From positions 1,228,373 to 1,292,372 of the forward strand of contig NW_019774180.1 of the NCBI RefSeq assembly GCF_001039355.2: a stretch of 64,000 nucleotides of DNA, given 5' to 3'. The stretch is from Lingula anatina. Lineage: Eukaryota > Brachiopoda > Lingulata > Lingulida > Lingulidae. The notes beneath the pieces were generated by a model. That model was given only the letters and a program-made list of their open reading frames with translations. It was not told the DNA's origin and made no database searches. Position numbers and translations under genes: made by a program. Below, in pieces: positions 48,482 through 59,630 of this stretch. The stretch's first letter is position 1; each line of letters starts with the position of its first letter.

Positions 48482-49597
48482 ATGGCAATTTCTAACGAGT
48501 CAGACGTCATCGATGTCCCAGGTAAAGAGGTCGTCATTTTACAAGCTTCCGTGATGACAATCCTATGGCTTTGTTCAATCATCGAAAACGCTTTGGTTTG
48601 TGTTGTGATCTACAGGAGCCGGCGAATGCAATCGACGACCAATTACTTTGTGGTGTCTCTCGCTTGTTCAGATTTAGTCCTTGCCGGAGCCTGGACACCG
48701 TTCGTGTTTGGCGGCGTGGTAGTTGGCAGGTGGACGTTTGGTCTGGCATTGTGCAAAGCGGTCACATATGCTAGTCATGCTCTACTTGGAACGTCAATGT
48801 TCGTCTTTGTTTGCATCAGTATTGACAGATTTTATACGATCATTTATCCGCTGAGTTTTAAGGTGACAAGGGGCACGGCCAAAAGAATGGTCACGGGAAG
48901 CTGGTTTCTTGCCTTTCTTGTCCCACTGGCCTTGCTGTATTTTACATCATCTAAAGACAATCTGTGCGTCCAAGGGTTCCCGTCGGTGTCCAACGGCGCT
49001 GTTTACTTTACGGTGATGGTCATTTTGACGTTTGGCATCCCTTCAGCTATTATTAGTGCCAGTTTTACAAAAATCGCAAAATATATTTGGAGAACAGGGA
49101 GGGGACACAGAATGGTTCAAAGGACCAACAACCCTGTTCCCAGAGCCAAGGTGAAAATCGTGAAAATGCTCATTATAACAACAGCGGTAAACGTATGCCT
49201 AATTGCACCTTACTATATTGTCCAACTTATTTGTAATCATTCTCAGACAACAAATGTCAGTCAGACGTGGTATATTGCAGTGACGCTACTAGCAATAGGC
49301 AGCACAAACGCTAAGCCAATAGTATATCTCATATATAACTCTAATTTTAGACGAGGGTGCCAAGAGGTCTGTTGTTTAACGAAGACCAAGTGTTATAGAA
49401 AAAATGCCTATGCAGTGACAACGGTGTCAAAATTTGACAGGAACAATTATATAGGGCCTATGACAACAACGGGTTACGAACTGTCACAGATGCAAAAAGG
49501 TAGTGACATTACCCACGTGTTTAATAGGTCTGCACAGGTTAAAAAAACTGCATGGCCACTTGACGTCTCCATTATGGACTTGGAAGATAAGGTGTAA
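48482..49597 (+). CDS. GPR19: GPR19-type class A G-protein-coupled receptor (single exon)
   Basis: A 371-residue seven-helix receptor, intact and without introns. Seen: N-glycosylation site at N5 (NES); TM1 with ENALV; TM2 LACSDL; conserved TM3 cysteine in ALCKAV; IDRFYTIIYPLSFKV in place of DRY; TM6 CLIAPYY, lacking the tryptophan of CWxP; TM7 AKPIVYLIYNSNFRRG with lysine where most receptors have the N of NPxxY. Identification rests on motifs shared with vertebrate GPR19: TNYFVVSLAC, KYIWRTG, VPRAKVK, NSNFRRG, and in the tail KCYRKNAYAVTT plus KKTAWPL. Vertebrate GPR19 has also been called an orphan or adropin-linked receptor; the ligand here is unknown. Cysteines after NFRRG (CQEVCC) may be palmitoylated. 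Start ATG has G at -3 and +4. Confidence 0.93.
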   Translation: MAISNESDVIDVPGKEVVILQASVMTILWLCSIIENALVCVVIYRSRRMQSTTNYFVVSLACSDLVLAGAWTPFVFGGVVVGRWTFGLALCKAVTYASHALLGTSMFVFVCISIDRFYTIIYPLSFKVTRGTAKRMVTGSWFLAFLVPLALLYFTSSKDNLCVQGFPSVSNGAVYFTVMVILTFGIPSAIISASFTKIAKYIWRTGRGHRMVQRTNNPVPRAKVKIVKMLIITTAVNVCLIAPYYIVQLICNHSQTTNVSQTWYIAVTLLAIGSTNAKPIVYLIYNSNFRRGCQEVCCLTKTKCYRKNAYAVTTVSKFDRNNYIGPMTTTGYELSQMQKGSDITHVFNRSAQVKKTAWPLDVSIMDLEDKV

Positions 49598-50623
49598 TGA
49601 TTATTTTCAGGGGCAGTTCCATGATTTTAAAACCCCGTCTGCATTGAATATTGTCTGTCATCATGTCAAAACTAATAAAAATGAGAAATAAAAGTAATGA
49701 AAGCAAGTGGCGCAAGGGAATTTTAGTTTAGAAAAAATGTCTCTGGGTCGCCCTCCAAATACATCAAAATTGTTGTTCTCTTATCAACATGGACTAACAA
49801 ACTGTATCGATTATTAAATTCCCATAAATATCGGCATGAAAAATACTTTGTTAATGAATAGCTAAACGTTTAACCAAGCTTGGAGTGCTTTCAAATCGCA
49901 AATTTAATGCCAGTATATTGTTATTATTGATATTTCATCACTGGTTATTGATACCAGTCTAACATTAACGTAACAAACAAAACGCTTAACTTATATCAGT
50001 ATAACTCATTCATTAAAAAACAAAGTTTAAAGATGTAGGTTATAACTCCCTTAAACGGATATAGGTTGCGTTGCGTTACCCTATAATAAGAGCAATTTTC
50101 ATTCGAAATGGTGTTTAGACGCGTTTCTGAATCAGTTTTTGCATCGTTGTACTTGGGGCTATTGGGAAGCTTCGGGCGAGATGGCGTGATGGCATTATTT
50201 CAATGATTTCCATTTTAAAGACTTATGCCTGTGACATGCCAAATGTTAGACATGAAATACAAAAACCAAATAAAATCCGGTTGTTTTGTGTCAAAAGGAA
50301 ATCTTTTTTTTTTTTTGTACAATGATTTCTTTGTTATTGACCTTGTCATATTCTTCCTGTCATTAATGTTGGCCGGCACAGTAACAATAAATTATATTTT
50401 GTTTTGAGCATGTTTCTGAGAAAATATACGTCAGTCATTACAGCATGTATTATATGAGAAAGGTTTTGTATGTGCGTCATTTCATTAAATGGCCTTTATT
50501 TTCGTGATATGCAGTTTTCCCTTCACGCACTTATTATGGGTTAGAGTGAATAAGTAATAATGACTGTAAATTTTTTTTTTTGGCGCATGTCATTAAATTC
50601 TCATGGACGCCATGGTCGCCGCA
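49598..50623. other. GPR19 3' flank
   Basis: AT-rich with no gene. The sequence AATAAAAG at about 49675-49694 gives plausible poly(A) signals (AATAAA, GAAATAAAAG) within 100 nt of the stop codon. Confidence 0.5.
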
Positions 50624-50690
50624 AAGTGTTATAGAAAAAATGCCTATGCAGTGACAACAGTGTCAAAATTTGACAGGAACAATTATATAG
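50624..50690 (+). repeat. Copy of the GPR19 tail coding segment
   Basis: The 67 bases repeat 49388-49454 with a single mismatch and encode the conserved KCYRKNAYAVTT part of the receptor tail. Nothing else from the receptor is present around it, and there is no poly(A) or target duplication. This is a recent partial copy in direct orientation, about 1.2 kb downstream. Confidence 0.95.
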
Positions 50691-50801
50691 AATATTTTGA
50701 ACCAGTTGTATCTTAATTTAAAGAATTTGGCCGTTTTCACAATACCCTGATCGTTATTCAAAGCTACATTGTTGGGGCCTGTCTAATGCCCCTATTTCAC
50801 A

Positions 50802-50948
50802 CAGACCACGAATCCCACGAATCGCCAGGAATTGACAAATTTCAGGATTCGTGGTTGAATCGTAATCAGTTCGTGATTGATCAAGAACTGACTACGAATA
50901 TATACGAATCTGTTAAGAACTTCACGAACTGATTACGATTCAACCACG
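50802..50948. repeat. Nested inverted repeat
   Basis: A perfect 26-bp inverted pair (50850-50875 and 50923-50948) has a 47-nt spacer. The left arm also overlaps a second hairpin formed by ACCACGAATCC (about 50804) and GGATTCGTGGT (50845). Together this allows alternative cruciforms. It abuts the transposase remnant. Confidence 0.8.
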
Positions 50949-50952
50949 CTCG

Positions 50953-51552
50953 ATTTAGTAAGCAAACAGTCAACAGGCATCTTTTAGAAGCTGGATTTCC
51001 ATCGCGAAGACCTCTTAAAGCCGCTGTTGACCAACAGACACAAGCAGACCAGACAAGACTGGCGTGGGTCAGACATCGAGAATATTGGAATTTTATGACT
51101 TGGCGAGGGTTCATGTGGCCTGACGAGAGCAGATTCAATTTGGTGTATGCCACTGTGTCATTCAAGTGAGGTTCACTGGTCAACGATACAGACACAAAAT
51201 CCTGTTGGGGCGCGTTCAACCATACATTCAGGCAAATCCAGGGAGGAACATCAATTTGGTGAAGAATAATGCGCCCATCCATAAAGCGCGGGTCGTTCAA
51301 GACGCGCTGCAACAGTATTGTAGACCCAGTATGGATTGGCCTGCATACTCGCCAGATCTCAATGCTTGCGATATGATTTACAAAGCAGTAAATAAGAAAC
51401 AACCTCCATGGGGAAACATTAGAGAGCTCCAAAGGGCAGTAACTGAGTAACGGAACCGGTTCCCAGTGCAAGATTTACAGAATTCGGCAGCAAGTTGCAG
51501 GAGACGACGTGAAATTGTTGTTAAAAACCAGGGAGGGCACACCCGATATTGA
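50953..51552 (+). pseudogene. Decayed Tc1/mariner-type transposase
   Basis: Translation in broken frames shows TVNRHLLEAGFPSRRPLK, then WPDESRFNL (first catalytic aspartate near 51122), then after a gap and frame change NAPIHKARVVQDAL, DWPAYSPDLN and a C-terminal GGHTRY followed by TGA. Two residues of the catalytic triad are changed: the second aspartate is asparagine (about 51268) and the final acidic position reads D in ACDM. A stop codon interrupts the frame near 51448. The N-terminal DNA-binding part is missing. Inactive. Confidence 0.9.
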
Positions 51553-53300
51553 TTGCATAATAGACGATTAATCATCTGTAATCTACAGCCTACTTTTATC
51601 AGAACCAATTCTGAGATGATTGAAGTTTGCTTTTTTATGATAAGCTGTTTTAATTAGCACGCACTTTTTGCATGTGTGAGCATACTTTGTATCCACATGG
51701 TATGGCATATTTTGGTACCATTTTGTTCATAAAGTCATTTTGATTTTTACAATAAGCTGTGTGGTGTATTTCATTAATAAACATTCATCTTGAACAAGTT
51801 GTTTATAAACATAAAAGAAATATGCATTATTTCACTAACAACTGAAATAATGACTATGATAAAAGAATCTTAGAAAAACCGATGCGTTGCTTAATTTATG
51901 AGCATCAGTGTAGAGCAGCATGCAAGTGTGTAGAGGGAAACTGAGTTGCATATACCACTTGATCAGCTTTTTATAGATTTCAGGCGGAGCTTCGATCGTG
52001 TAATTTTATTTAAATTTATTTATATATTTATTTATTTTTGGCTGTATTTTTTAATTGATCACATGTTCATATACTGCAAGTTACGAAAGCTATAGAATCA
52101 AAACTGCCAGGAACAACATCATGTCAAAAACAATATCATGAAGTGGTATTGAGCGAAATTCCATTGAACTATCCCTGCCTTTTCCTTCAGCACAATAAAG
52201 TAAAATGTTTACGACTCGAGAAAATTGATTTTTTTTCTTCACACAGACCAAGGTCGCAATTATTTTGTTTACTTACAATGTCACAATCCTGGCTGATTGA
52301 ACGCCTGATATCAAACCTAGAATAAAAAAGTAATCTGTCATATAAACACGATGAAAAGATAATATCTATGTAATAGTTGTATTTCAGCCCCTTTTGAAGG
52401 TTTTTTTCAATTTTTTTCTTTTGAGGAAATCACAAACGCCTCATAAATCAATTCGCTATTAAAGGATCGGATGGTATAACCTATCTGCTCGTTCCATTTT
52501 ACAAGTACTTCAAACCGGCTGGCAAAGAAAAGGAGAATCACACACTTAGAAAAATAAACCTCTTCCTCTTCTTCATACTATAAGTGTGTTAAAAGGATAT
52601 CGGGTGATCCAGGAAGCGGTGGCATCCTATTTCAAATGTAATATGGTAATAAATCCTTCACTCCTCCCCTCCAAAAGAAAAGGGGGGGGGGGAGACTGAG
52701 ACTCGCTCGGACTCTTAGAATGCATAGAATAAACAATATCCTACAGGCCAACTGAGGGCTCGTTTACAGAAGAAAAAATTTCATGAATTAGCCATAGAAA
52801 GATTATTTGTGAATATCTAGTGAAAAATCCATCTGTAAACCTGGTAGAGGGCAAACGGAATGAAGACGCACTTATTTGACATTCCCCGGGTGAGATTTTG
52901 AATACATGAAATACAATCTGAAAATATAGTAAGTTTACATAGGCCGTTATTACATATAACAGACACGCGCGCGCGCGCTCACGCACGTACACACATACAC
53001 ACACACACTTACATGACATTCACCTTCTGAGTATCGTAACAGTTACACTGAAGTTTTGTAAGCTAGTTTGCCTTCCCATTTGCCATTCCAGACCAGAAGA
53101 CCAAATAATCATAGGTCAACCATTCAATACGGAAGATGCTTCCACAGCAGGCATTTCTCTGTATATAATTGCCAAATTTTAATTTATGATGATAAGAACA
53201 GTATATAAACTGATTAAATCCGCAATGAAGAGCAAATGATTGAATACTTGACCCTGCGCTTGGCCACCGGCGTGTCCCTATCACCTCACCTGAGCTGATA
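51553..53300. other. Intergenic, low-complexity patches only
   Basis: No exon or RNA gene seen. It contains T-rich stretches, a G-run at 52682-52692 and an alternating CG/CA tract (about 52965-53008) that may form Z-DNA. Confidence 0.5.
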
Positions 53301-53568
53301 AAAGGAAAGCGGAAAAGAACTACCTTTCAGCCTAGAGATAAAGTAAAGCTCACAATGTTGACAGAACATTCAACACGAAGGTCACGCTTAAACAACTTGT
53401 TTTGTAAGTCATTACGCTACCGATAGTCAAGTTTTCGATGAATTTCGGCCGCTGTGGTCGTAAAAGGTGAAGGTAGCTCTTCTCGCGGCGACAGCACGCA
53501 CGAGCGTAACGCGGGGGGGACAGGGCGGTATCCTGAACTCTGTGCGTGGTATTGCGTGCGAGGAAAGA

Positions 53569-56475
53569 ATGGGCACGAGGAGAGAAATTCGGGATATTCA
53601 AATGCGCCATGTTATTTCAACTGTTCCGCAGGTTGACCTGAGCAAAGTACTTATGCAGCTTGATTCCCAACAACTTTTTCAAAATGATTACCGTTTGTTA
53701 GCTGAAAAAATCGGCTTCAGTAACGCGGAAATCGCCAGGTTGACCATACTTGCAAACAGAAGCACCGACTCGATTACTTTAGCAATAATCAAACACTGGA
53801 GCACTAGAAGGGACTCTTTGTTAGGAAAACTCCTGGATATTTTGGAGGAAATGGAAAGAGCAGACGTCGCAGACGACTTAAAGGAAGTTGTTGAGAAGAA
53901 GATGCTGACGACATGCTACCCTTATCTATCCCGTAGCAGCAAAATGAGTGGTGTCCATAAAGGTAATCGACTTTTTCCGGGTGTTTGACACAATGGGATT
54001 GGATAGCAAAACGTGAAAACAAGCCAATCACTTTTTCGTAGTCCATTCCTCAGAGAAATGTTGCTCTTTGCAGTTTTGCAAAGAAATGTAGACAGATTGC
54101 TTAAAACAGAATGCATTCTATTATCACTGATTTTCCCACTGTTACGTTTCTGAAGACACGTTGTCGTCGCTTACTTCACTCAGGTAGGTGAAAACAAAAC
54201 AAAACAAACAAAAAAGCCATTACTGTAACAACATATTTCGCACAATTTCAAGAAACAAAGATAAGGATTGACCTGTTAGATATTCGTAGTAGCAATTAAC
54301 GCTGAAAATCTTCAAAGTGACTCAACAAGTTAGACGTTGCTAAGAAACCGCCTTATCAAACTCACCAATTATCGAGTCAAGAGTTTTTTTTTATTTTTTT
54401 TTTTACAGATGATTTAGTTTGGATGTGCATTGTAGCCGTATTGCCATTGTCTTTATGGTAGTCAATTACAGCTCGTCGTTTTGCCGTCATCAACGCCACA
54501 AATTTGGATATAAATATATTAATTATCAAACATAGTTTGTCATTTTGCCATCAGCAACATGACAAATTTAGACAAATATATATCAGAATCTGTTTCGATG
54601 ACTTGGTTGCAATATCAAGATCTGCCTTTGCAGTGCAAATTTTGTGATTTAGTAAATGTACACTTGAAAAAATAATAATCTAAATGGGTCAAATTTACTT
54701 TCTTAAATAACAACGACCTTTTCGTAGAAAATGAATAGGAAGCCACTTAGAGCGTGACGAGTATGGCATCTTTGACACGAGCCTATTATTGGGAAGATGA
54801 ACAGTATGCAGTAAATCAGAACAGTTTGTTTGTTTACGTGATAGTGTCAAGCGAGAGGAATTTCCTGAAAAAGATAATACTTCAGTTATAAAATTTAATC
54901 CAATCACACGATTGCATTTAAAGGAAAGTGTTTTAAATTCTATACTAATCTCTCCATTTTCTAAAAGAAATAACTAAATGTTGATTTAAATCGTGTTTGA
55001 ATTTTATTATATTATGGCGCGCACACATACACAAAAAACCTTCCTCCTTGTTAAGTCATGTCTTTCCGCCAGGTTTCCAAAGACAGATAATGTAATCAGA
55101 TAAATAAAAACAACCGCTCATATTTGATTGGCAGCTAAACAATACTATAGATAAACATACTAACCCTTAAACCGATTTTTTAAGGTAGGAAGACATTCCA
55201 CAAATATCTTCAGGTGCATATTTTAGAGGTCTGTTTTTGAATAATGACAAACACACATTGCAATGTTTTATCTCTAGGCGCACAAAATATTCAAACTCAC
55301 TACAAATAATTGTGAGTCAGGTCACAATCCAGGCCATTTTTGTGGCTCTTACATTTATGAGGTAAACGAAAACAAAAGGTTATGAACTGTGATGGTTAAT
55401 CGGTTTCTTGTCGAAAGTGGCAATAATGGGAAAGGTAGCTTGCTTTCGGCTCAATCACAGTTATCAAATAAATGTTTTCTGTGTGAATTATGGGGTGATA
55501 AATATGTAGGATGCATGTAGGGCTCATTCAAAGATATAACCTTCATAATTAAAATATCTTTCCAGATTTTTGCTATCACTTGCGGCAACTTTGCACAGCC
55601 CTGGTAGGGATCTGGAATTCTCTTCACCACTTTTTGGAAACCCCGTACCACGGTCCCATTGACTGGAGCCCCATCTCAATCTCTTTCTTCCTTCTCTCGT
55701 GGGGAAAAGAACTCTTGTTGGTATGGATAATCCCTACGGGTCTTTTCAAACTCTTCACAACAGTGGATGTCTGCTTCGCCAAATTTTTAACCATGATGCT
55801 GATACTTCTTCTCGCCCAGGTGGCGGAAAATAAATGGGTGAGCCCAGAGGTTGGATTCATGAGGCAAGAACTGCTCAGTCTGACGTCTAACTCCTTGAGA
55901 GAGGTAGGTTTGTACTCTATATGATAATCCCAAGTAGTCTTCCCATACATATAGCAGTGGAACACGTGTCCCCCCCTCCTTTGGGTGGTAGCTTTACGGG
56001 CACCTCCATCCCCCTACCCAAAAACAGTATAAGGAGCAAAACGAGTAAAAACCATTCGGTTCTCCATCCTGTGTCGTAGATGTTACAATAAAGTTGCCCT
56101 CGTCTACTATTATTTATCATACTCGCGCCCTCTCTTCCTTTGTAAAATTCTGGATCTGCCAGGGCATCTACTTCATTTTTATGTTAACCCGATTATGTTG
56201 TTTAAGTCGGGTGGATGTAGCTGAGATGTTGCAGTGTATCTGTGGGGAATTTTGTGTGTACTGTACCTGAGCTTTTATCGTGGTTTTTCACTGGTTTGTG
56301 ATCTTTATTTGGCCATTGTTGTCAATCTCGGTTGGTCCATTTCATCGTACGTTTTGTAGGTTGTCGTTAGGTTATATTCAGTTTTGGTTATATCAAGGAC
56401 GTATTTTATACATTCTTGGTTATATGTATCTTGAACCCATTGTATTTTTTAAACAAACAAACAAACAAACAAACA

Positions 56476-56532
<57 letters not shown>

Positions 56533-57592
56533 TTGGATATTTTTTTTGAATAATTTTCTCAGAATATTAGAATGTTAGAATATGCTTTTGCATGCTCACT
56601 TGCACACGGCAGACTTTGTTTGTCATAGAATACAGTTACCAATTATCCCTGAATTTTTAAAAAAATTATTTGATTCATATATCTTAGCATGAGTGTCAAG
56701 GATGAATGTGAATTCAATTTAGGTGTGCCATGATTGGCCATTTTAGCTGCACTTTCTGGCACTGTCTTATTCGGAAGCACAGAACAAACGTTCTACCTGG
56801 AGCATCAATTAACGAGTCAGGATTTCATTTGTTTAATAACTGACGCATGCACAGATTTTCAATAACAAAAGCAACAATAATCCTCTAAAAGTGCCTTCGT
56901 TGCCCCAGATATTAAAACAGGCGAGTATGGCTACAGCAAATTGCCTCTGATAAGGCTACGATATTTTCACAATATCTGTTTAACTCGTGTTACCCTTGCA
57001 ATTAGAAGTGCCTGGGAGTCCTTCTCTTGAAGTATTTTTTACGGGTTTACTGAGAATTTCCAGTTAATGTCGATAATTTTCTGCTCTTTGAGCCACTAGA
57101 TTCCCTTGCATTGGAAGTTTCTTTCATTGCAAAGGCGAAAATCACACTTGAAAGAAAATGACGTTTAGCCTTAATGTCATGAGGTTTCTCACATTAGAAA
57201 TTTCTCGAACAGTTAAGAACAATGACCATAATTGCACCTGGACTTTATAAAAAGGTTTTTTTTTTTTATTATTATAGATGAGAATACCATCTGTTGAAGT
57301 TGCTTCACAGATCAAAGCGTTGCATGAAAGCATTCGCAGAAAGCTGGTGGTGTCACTAACCATGGAAATGTTCCTTCTGCCGCTGCCTCTAATTTGGATA
57401 CCAAGCTGCAAAGACCATTCCCCGGAAGTCGTTCAGTTTGCATACTTGGTGTGCCTGGTGGAGTTCCTGCTTACGATGTTTGTCTTCTGGAGACACTATC
57501 GGCGGGCGGAGGTTTGCCTTTTGGACGGGCGCTTTCGGTTAGATGGGCTGTTTCATAAAAACTGTTATCAAGAAGAGGTGATGTTAGTATAG
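53569..57592 (+). CDS. Death-domain protein with multiple predicted membrane segments
   Basis: Three exons with GT-AG borders and matching phase: 53569-53962, 55566-55903 and 57278-57592 (TAG), 348 residues. The start ATG has A at -3 and G at +4; the open frame upstream has no ATG. Residues about 15-110 form a Death domain: NDYRLLAEKIGFSNAEIARL, then IIKHWSTRRDSLLGKLLDIL and ADVADDL match the helix pattern of the family. Exons 2 and 3 are hydrophobic: likely helices in ISISFFLLSWGKELLLVW, FLTMMLILLLAQ, VVSLTMEMFLLPLPLIWI and FAYLVCLVEFLLTMFVFW, ending in a basic, cysteine-bearing tail. A Death domain ahead of three to five membrane helices is not a layout I recognise. There is no signal peptide, so the Death domain would probably be cytosolic. 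The gene could continue through a GT at 57578. Confidence 0.72.
56450..56521. repeat. (AAAC)n(TA)n compound microsatellite
   Basis: About eight AAAC units followed by about 20 TA units, inside the second intron of the Death-domain gene. Confidence 0.95.
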
Positions 57593-57733
57593 AGTTTCCT
57601 CTTTACTTCTGTCAAATAACGCACACAGCTCAAATTACGATTGTCATCCTATTTTCTTCAGAATATTTATTATATCATCAACTGATGTCACTTAGGGTAC
57701 CCCTTCCCAGTCCGTCGTTGTGGATTTGCAAGG

Positions 57734-57811
57734 AAAGTCGATTTTGAATCACTTGATTTGAGTGCCTACCTCATGTACAATTTTTGTTTTCCAAAATCAC
57801 ATCACAAAAGA
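57734..57811. repeat. 78-bp direct repeat, copy 1
   Basis: Identical in all 78 positions to 58059-58136. It lies in plain sequence downstream of the Death-domain gene. No coding signal. Confidence 0.95.
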
Positions 57812-57989
57812 CTTCGTTTCACTTTTTTATGTGTTCAGATTTTACTGCAAATTTTACATAGTTGTCTAGTATTAGCGTTTGCAGTAGAAGGGTTTCATAC
57901 CAACTATATACTTCTGACATTATTTTAATATCCAATGCAAATATTCTATTTTCATAGTGTGATGTATTTCAAAAACCAGTTCCATATCA

Positions 57990-57992
<3 letters not shown>

Positions 57993-58056
<64 letters not shown>
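57993..58056. repeat. (CA)13(TA)n microsatellite
   Basis: The CA tract runs straight into a TA tract, ending next to the second copy of the 78-bp repeat. Confidence 0.95.
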
Positions 58057-58058
<2 letters not shown>

Positions 58059-58059
<1 letters not shown>

Positions 58060-58136
58060 AAGTCGATTTTGAATCACTTGATTTGAGTGCCTACCTCATG
58101 TACAATTTTTGTTTTCCAAAATCACATCACAAAAGA
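58059..58136. repeat. 78-bp direct repeat, copy 2
   Basis: An exact copy of 57734-57811, here placed between two TA microsatellites. Confidence 0.95.
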
Positions 58137-58145
58137 TATTTTATT

Positions 58146-58147
<2 letters not shown>

Positions 58148-58209
<62 letters not shown>
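58148..58209. repeat. (TA)n microsatellite
   Basis: About 31 TA units. It separates copy 2 of the direct repeat from the hammerhead-like segment. Confidence 0.95.
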
Positions 58210-58211
<2 letters not shown>

Positions 58212-58248
58212 AGTCAAGAAAACGAACAAAGTTAATCTGTTCTCTCCA

Positions 58249-58320
58249 TTTTAATTTACATAAGTCCCTACGGCTGTTTCGGCCCGGAGGCCTCGTCAGG
58301 GGCGTAAACATATCAAAATA
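58249..58320 (-). ncRNA. Hammerhead ribozyme candidate (retroelement-type, very short stem III)
   Basis: Read on the minus strand, the catalytic core is complete: CUGACGA (58299-58293), stem II GGCC-UCCG-GGCC (58292-58281), GAAA (58280-58277), then C-AGCC-G-UA, where the A-U and C-G pairs form a two-base-pair stem III and cleavage would fall after A at 58269. Stem I follows as CCC (58302-58300) with GGG (58268-58266), an asymmetric internal loop, then UUUAC (58308-58304) with GUAAA (58259-58255) and further A/U pairs. This minimal stem III form is known from Penelope-like retroelements and retrozymes. An A18 run lies just upstream on the same strand. No retroelement protein is visible nearby, so this is probably a solitary fragment. 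Activity is untested. Confidence 0.75.
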
Positions 58321-59630
58321 CAAAACCGTTTGTAATCAGTCTTTTTTTTTTTTTTTTTTGCGCTCTTCCAAATAAACATTTAAAGCATAAGGATTTTACT
58401 TTGGATAGTTTTCACCCACAGGTATAATTATTTCCTCCGCCTTAATTATGTCTTACCACCGGGGCTAAAATTACACTACCACCAAGGTAGTTAATTTCAA
58501 CGGCGGTGCTAAATGACGATTTGTCACGCACAGAGGAACTCATTTTTCAGTCTGGGTTCATGAAATTACACCACAACAGAAACCATAGTAACATCTATTA
58601 TAACGTTATGACACAGAACTCGCGTGACAGAACAGTGATTAGACACTGTAGTATTCCTCCAAAATGACAATGCTATAAACAAACCAAGAACATGACAAGA
58701 GTGAAATGGAATGGTGCAAGTCTTTATTGATCTGTAATATAAGATCCGATCACTACTGCCGTTCCGTCTTTTTTATAGTATCATCAATATAACCGCTATA
58801 CTTCATAGCTACTGAAAGGTACAAAAAGATGCATAGCATGCATAGGTCGAGTTGAAATCACGAGATTTTTCATACTTCAAGTATGACTTATAAGTTCACC
58901 AATAATTTCAATTCATGATAGTTAATATTTGGTTAAAATTATATGTGCGTAATTTAATCCATCACCGATCTGACTGCAGGTGCCAGTAATCTGAACAAAT
59001 ATTAATTTCTTTCAATGCAGGTGGTTATTAAACGATTATAATCCGTCAGATAAAGAACAGCTCCCTTGGCGACCATCAAAATAAACTGTAAGGTAACATT
59101 ATCGGTTTTGCAAGCAGTGGAAGACAAAGCATATCAATATTCCCTCAAGGAAGCGTCGACTTGCTGTTTTACCAATTAGTCAAACGCTGTGGAAATCACA
59201 GTGTTTTCAATACTTATAACCGGATTCAAGTCGCTTTAACACATTTTCATGACCACGTTCTATGCCATTTAAGTACTGTAATATGAAAGTGAGCAGTGGT
59301 GATCAAATGCTCGCAATACAGATGTTGGTTGAGTATTTCCTAATGTTATTGTCGAAAGACCGACATGCATGTTCCAGTATCAAATATATGCGTTAATGTT
59401 TACCGTAAACTGATGAATTTTGATCAGATAAAAGCCGTAATACTAGTATGCACGCCGAGTATAATATTCAAAAACAAAGTCAACAGTGTGTCCAAATGGC
59501 ATCAGTTTAAATTGATGCCGTTTTGTGTTCCCACAAATTATAAGTAAACAAGAAATCTGTACGCATGTAAAATGCATTGATTTTACAAGAGCTACCTGTA
59601 CTAATAAAACCAAGGCAAACTAAAATCCTG

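Noticed and set aside
53467-53568. N-terminal extension of the Death-domain gene beginning at a GTG codon
   Set aside because: No ATG in this part and the ATG at 53569 has a good context; the extension is CpG-rich leader.
56280-56549. Open frame running into the TA microsatellite
   Set aside because: Coding appearance arises from the repeat (isoleucine-tyrosine run); lies in an intron.
57990-58375. Open frames over the CA/TA tracts
   Set aside because: Translations are HT and IY repeats from microsatellites, not genes.
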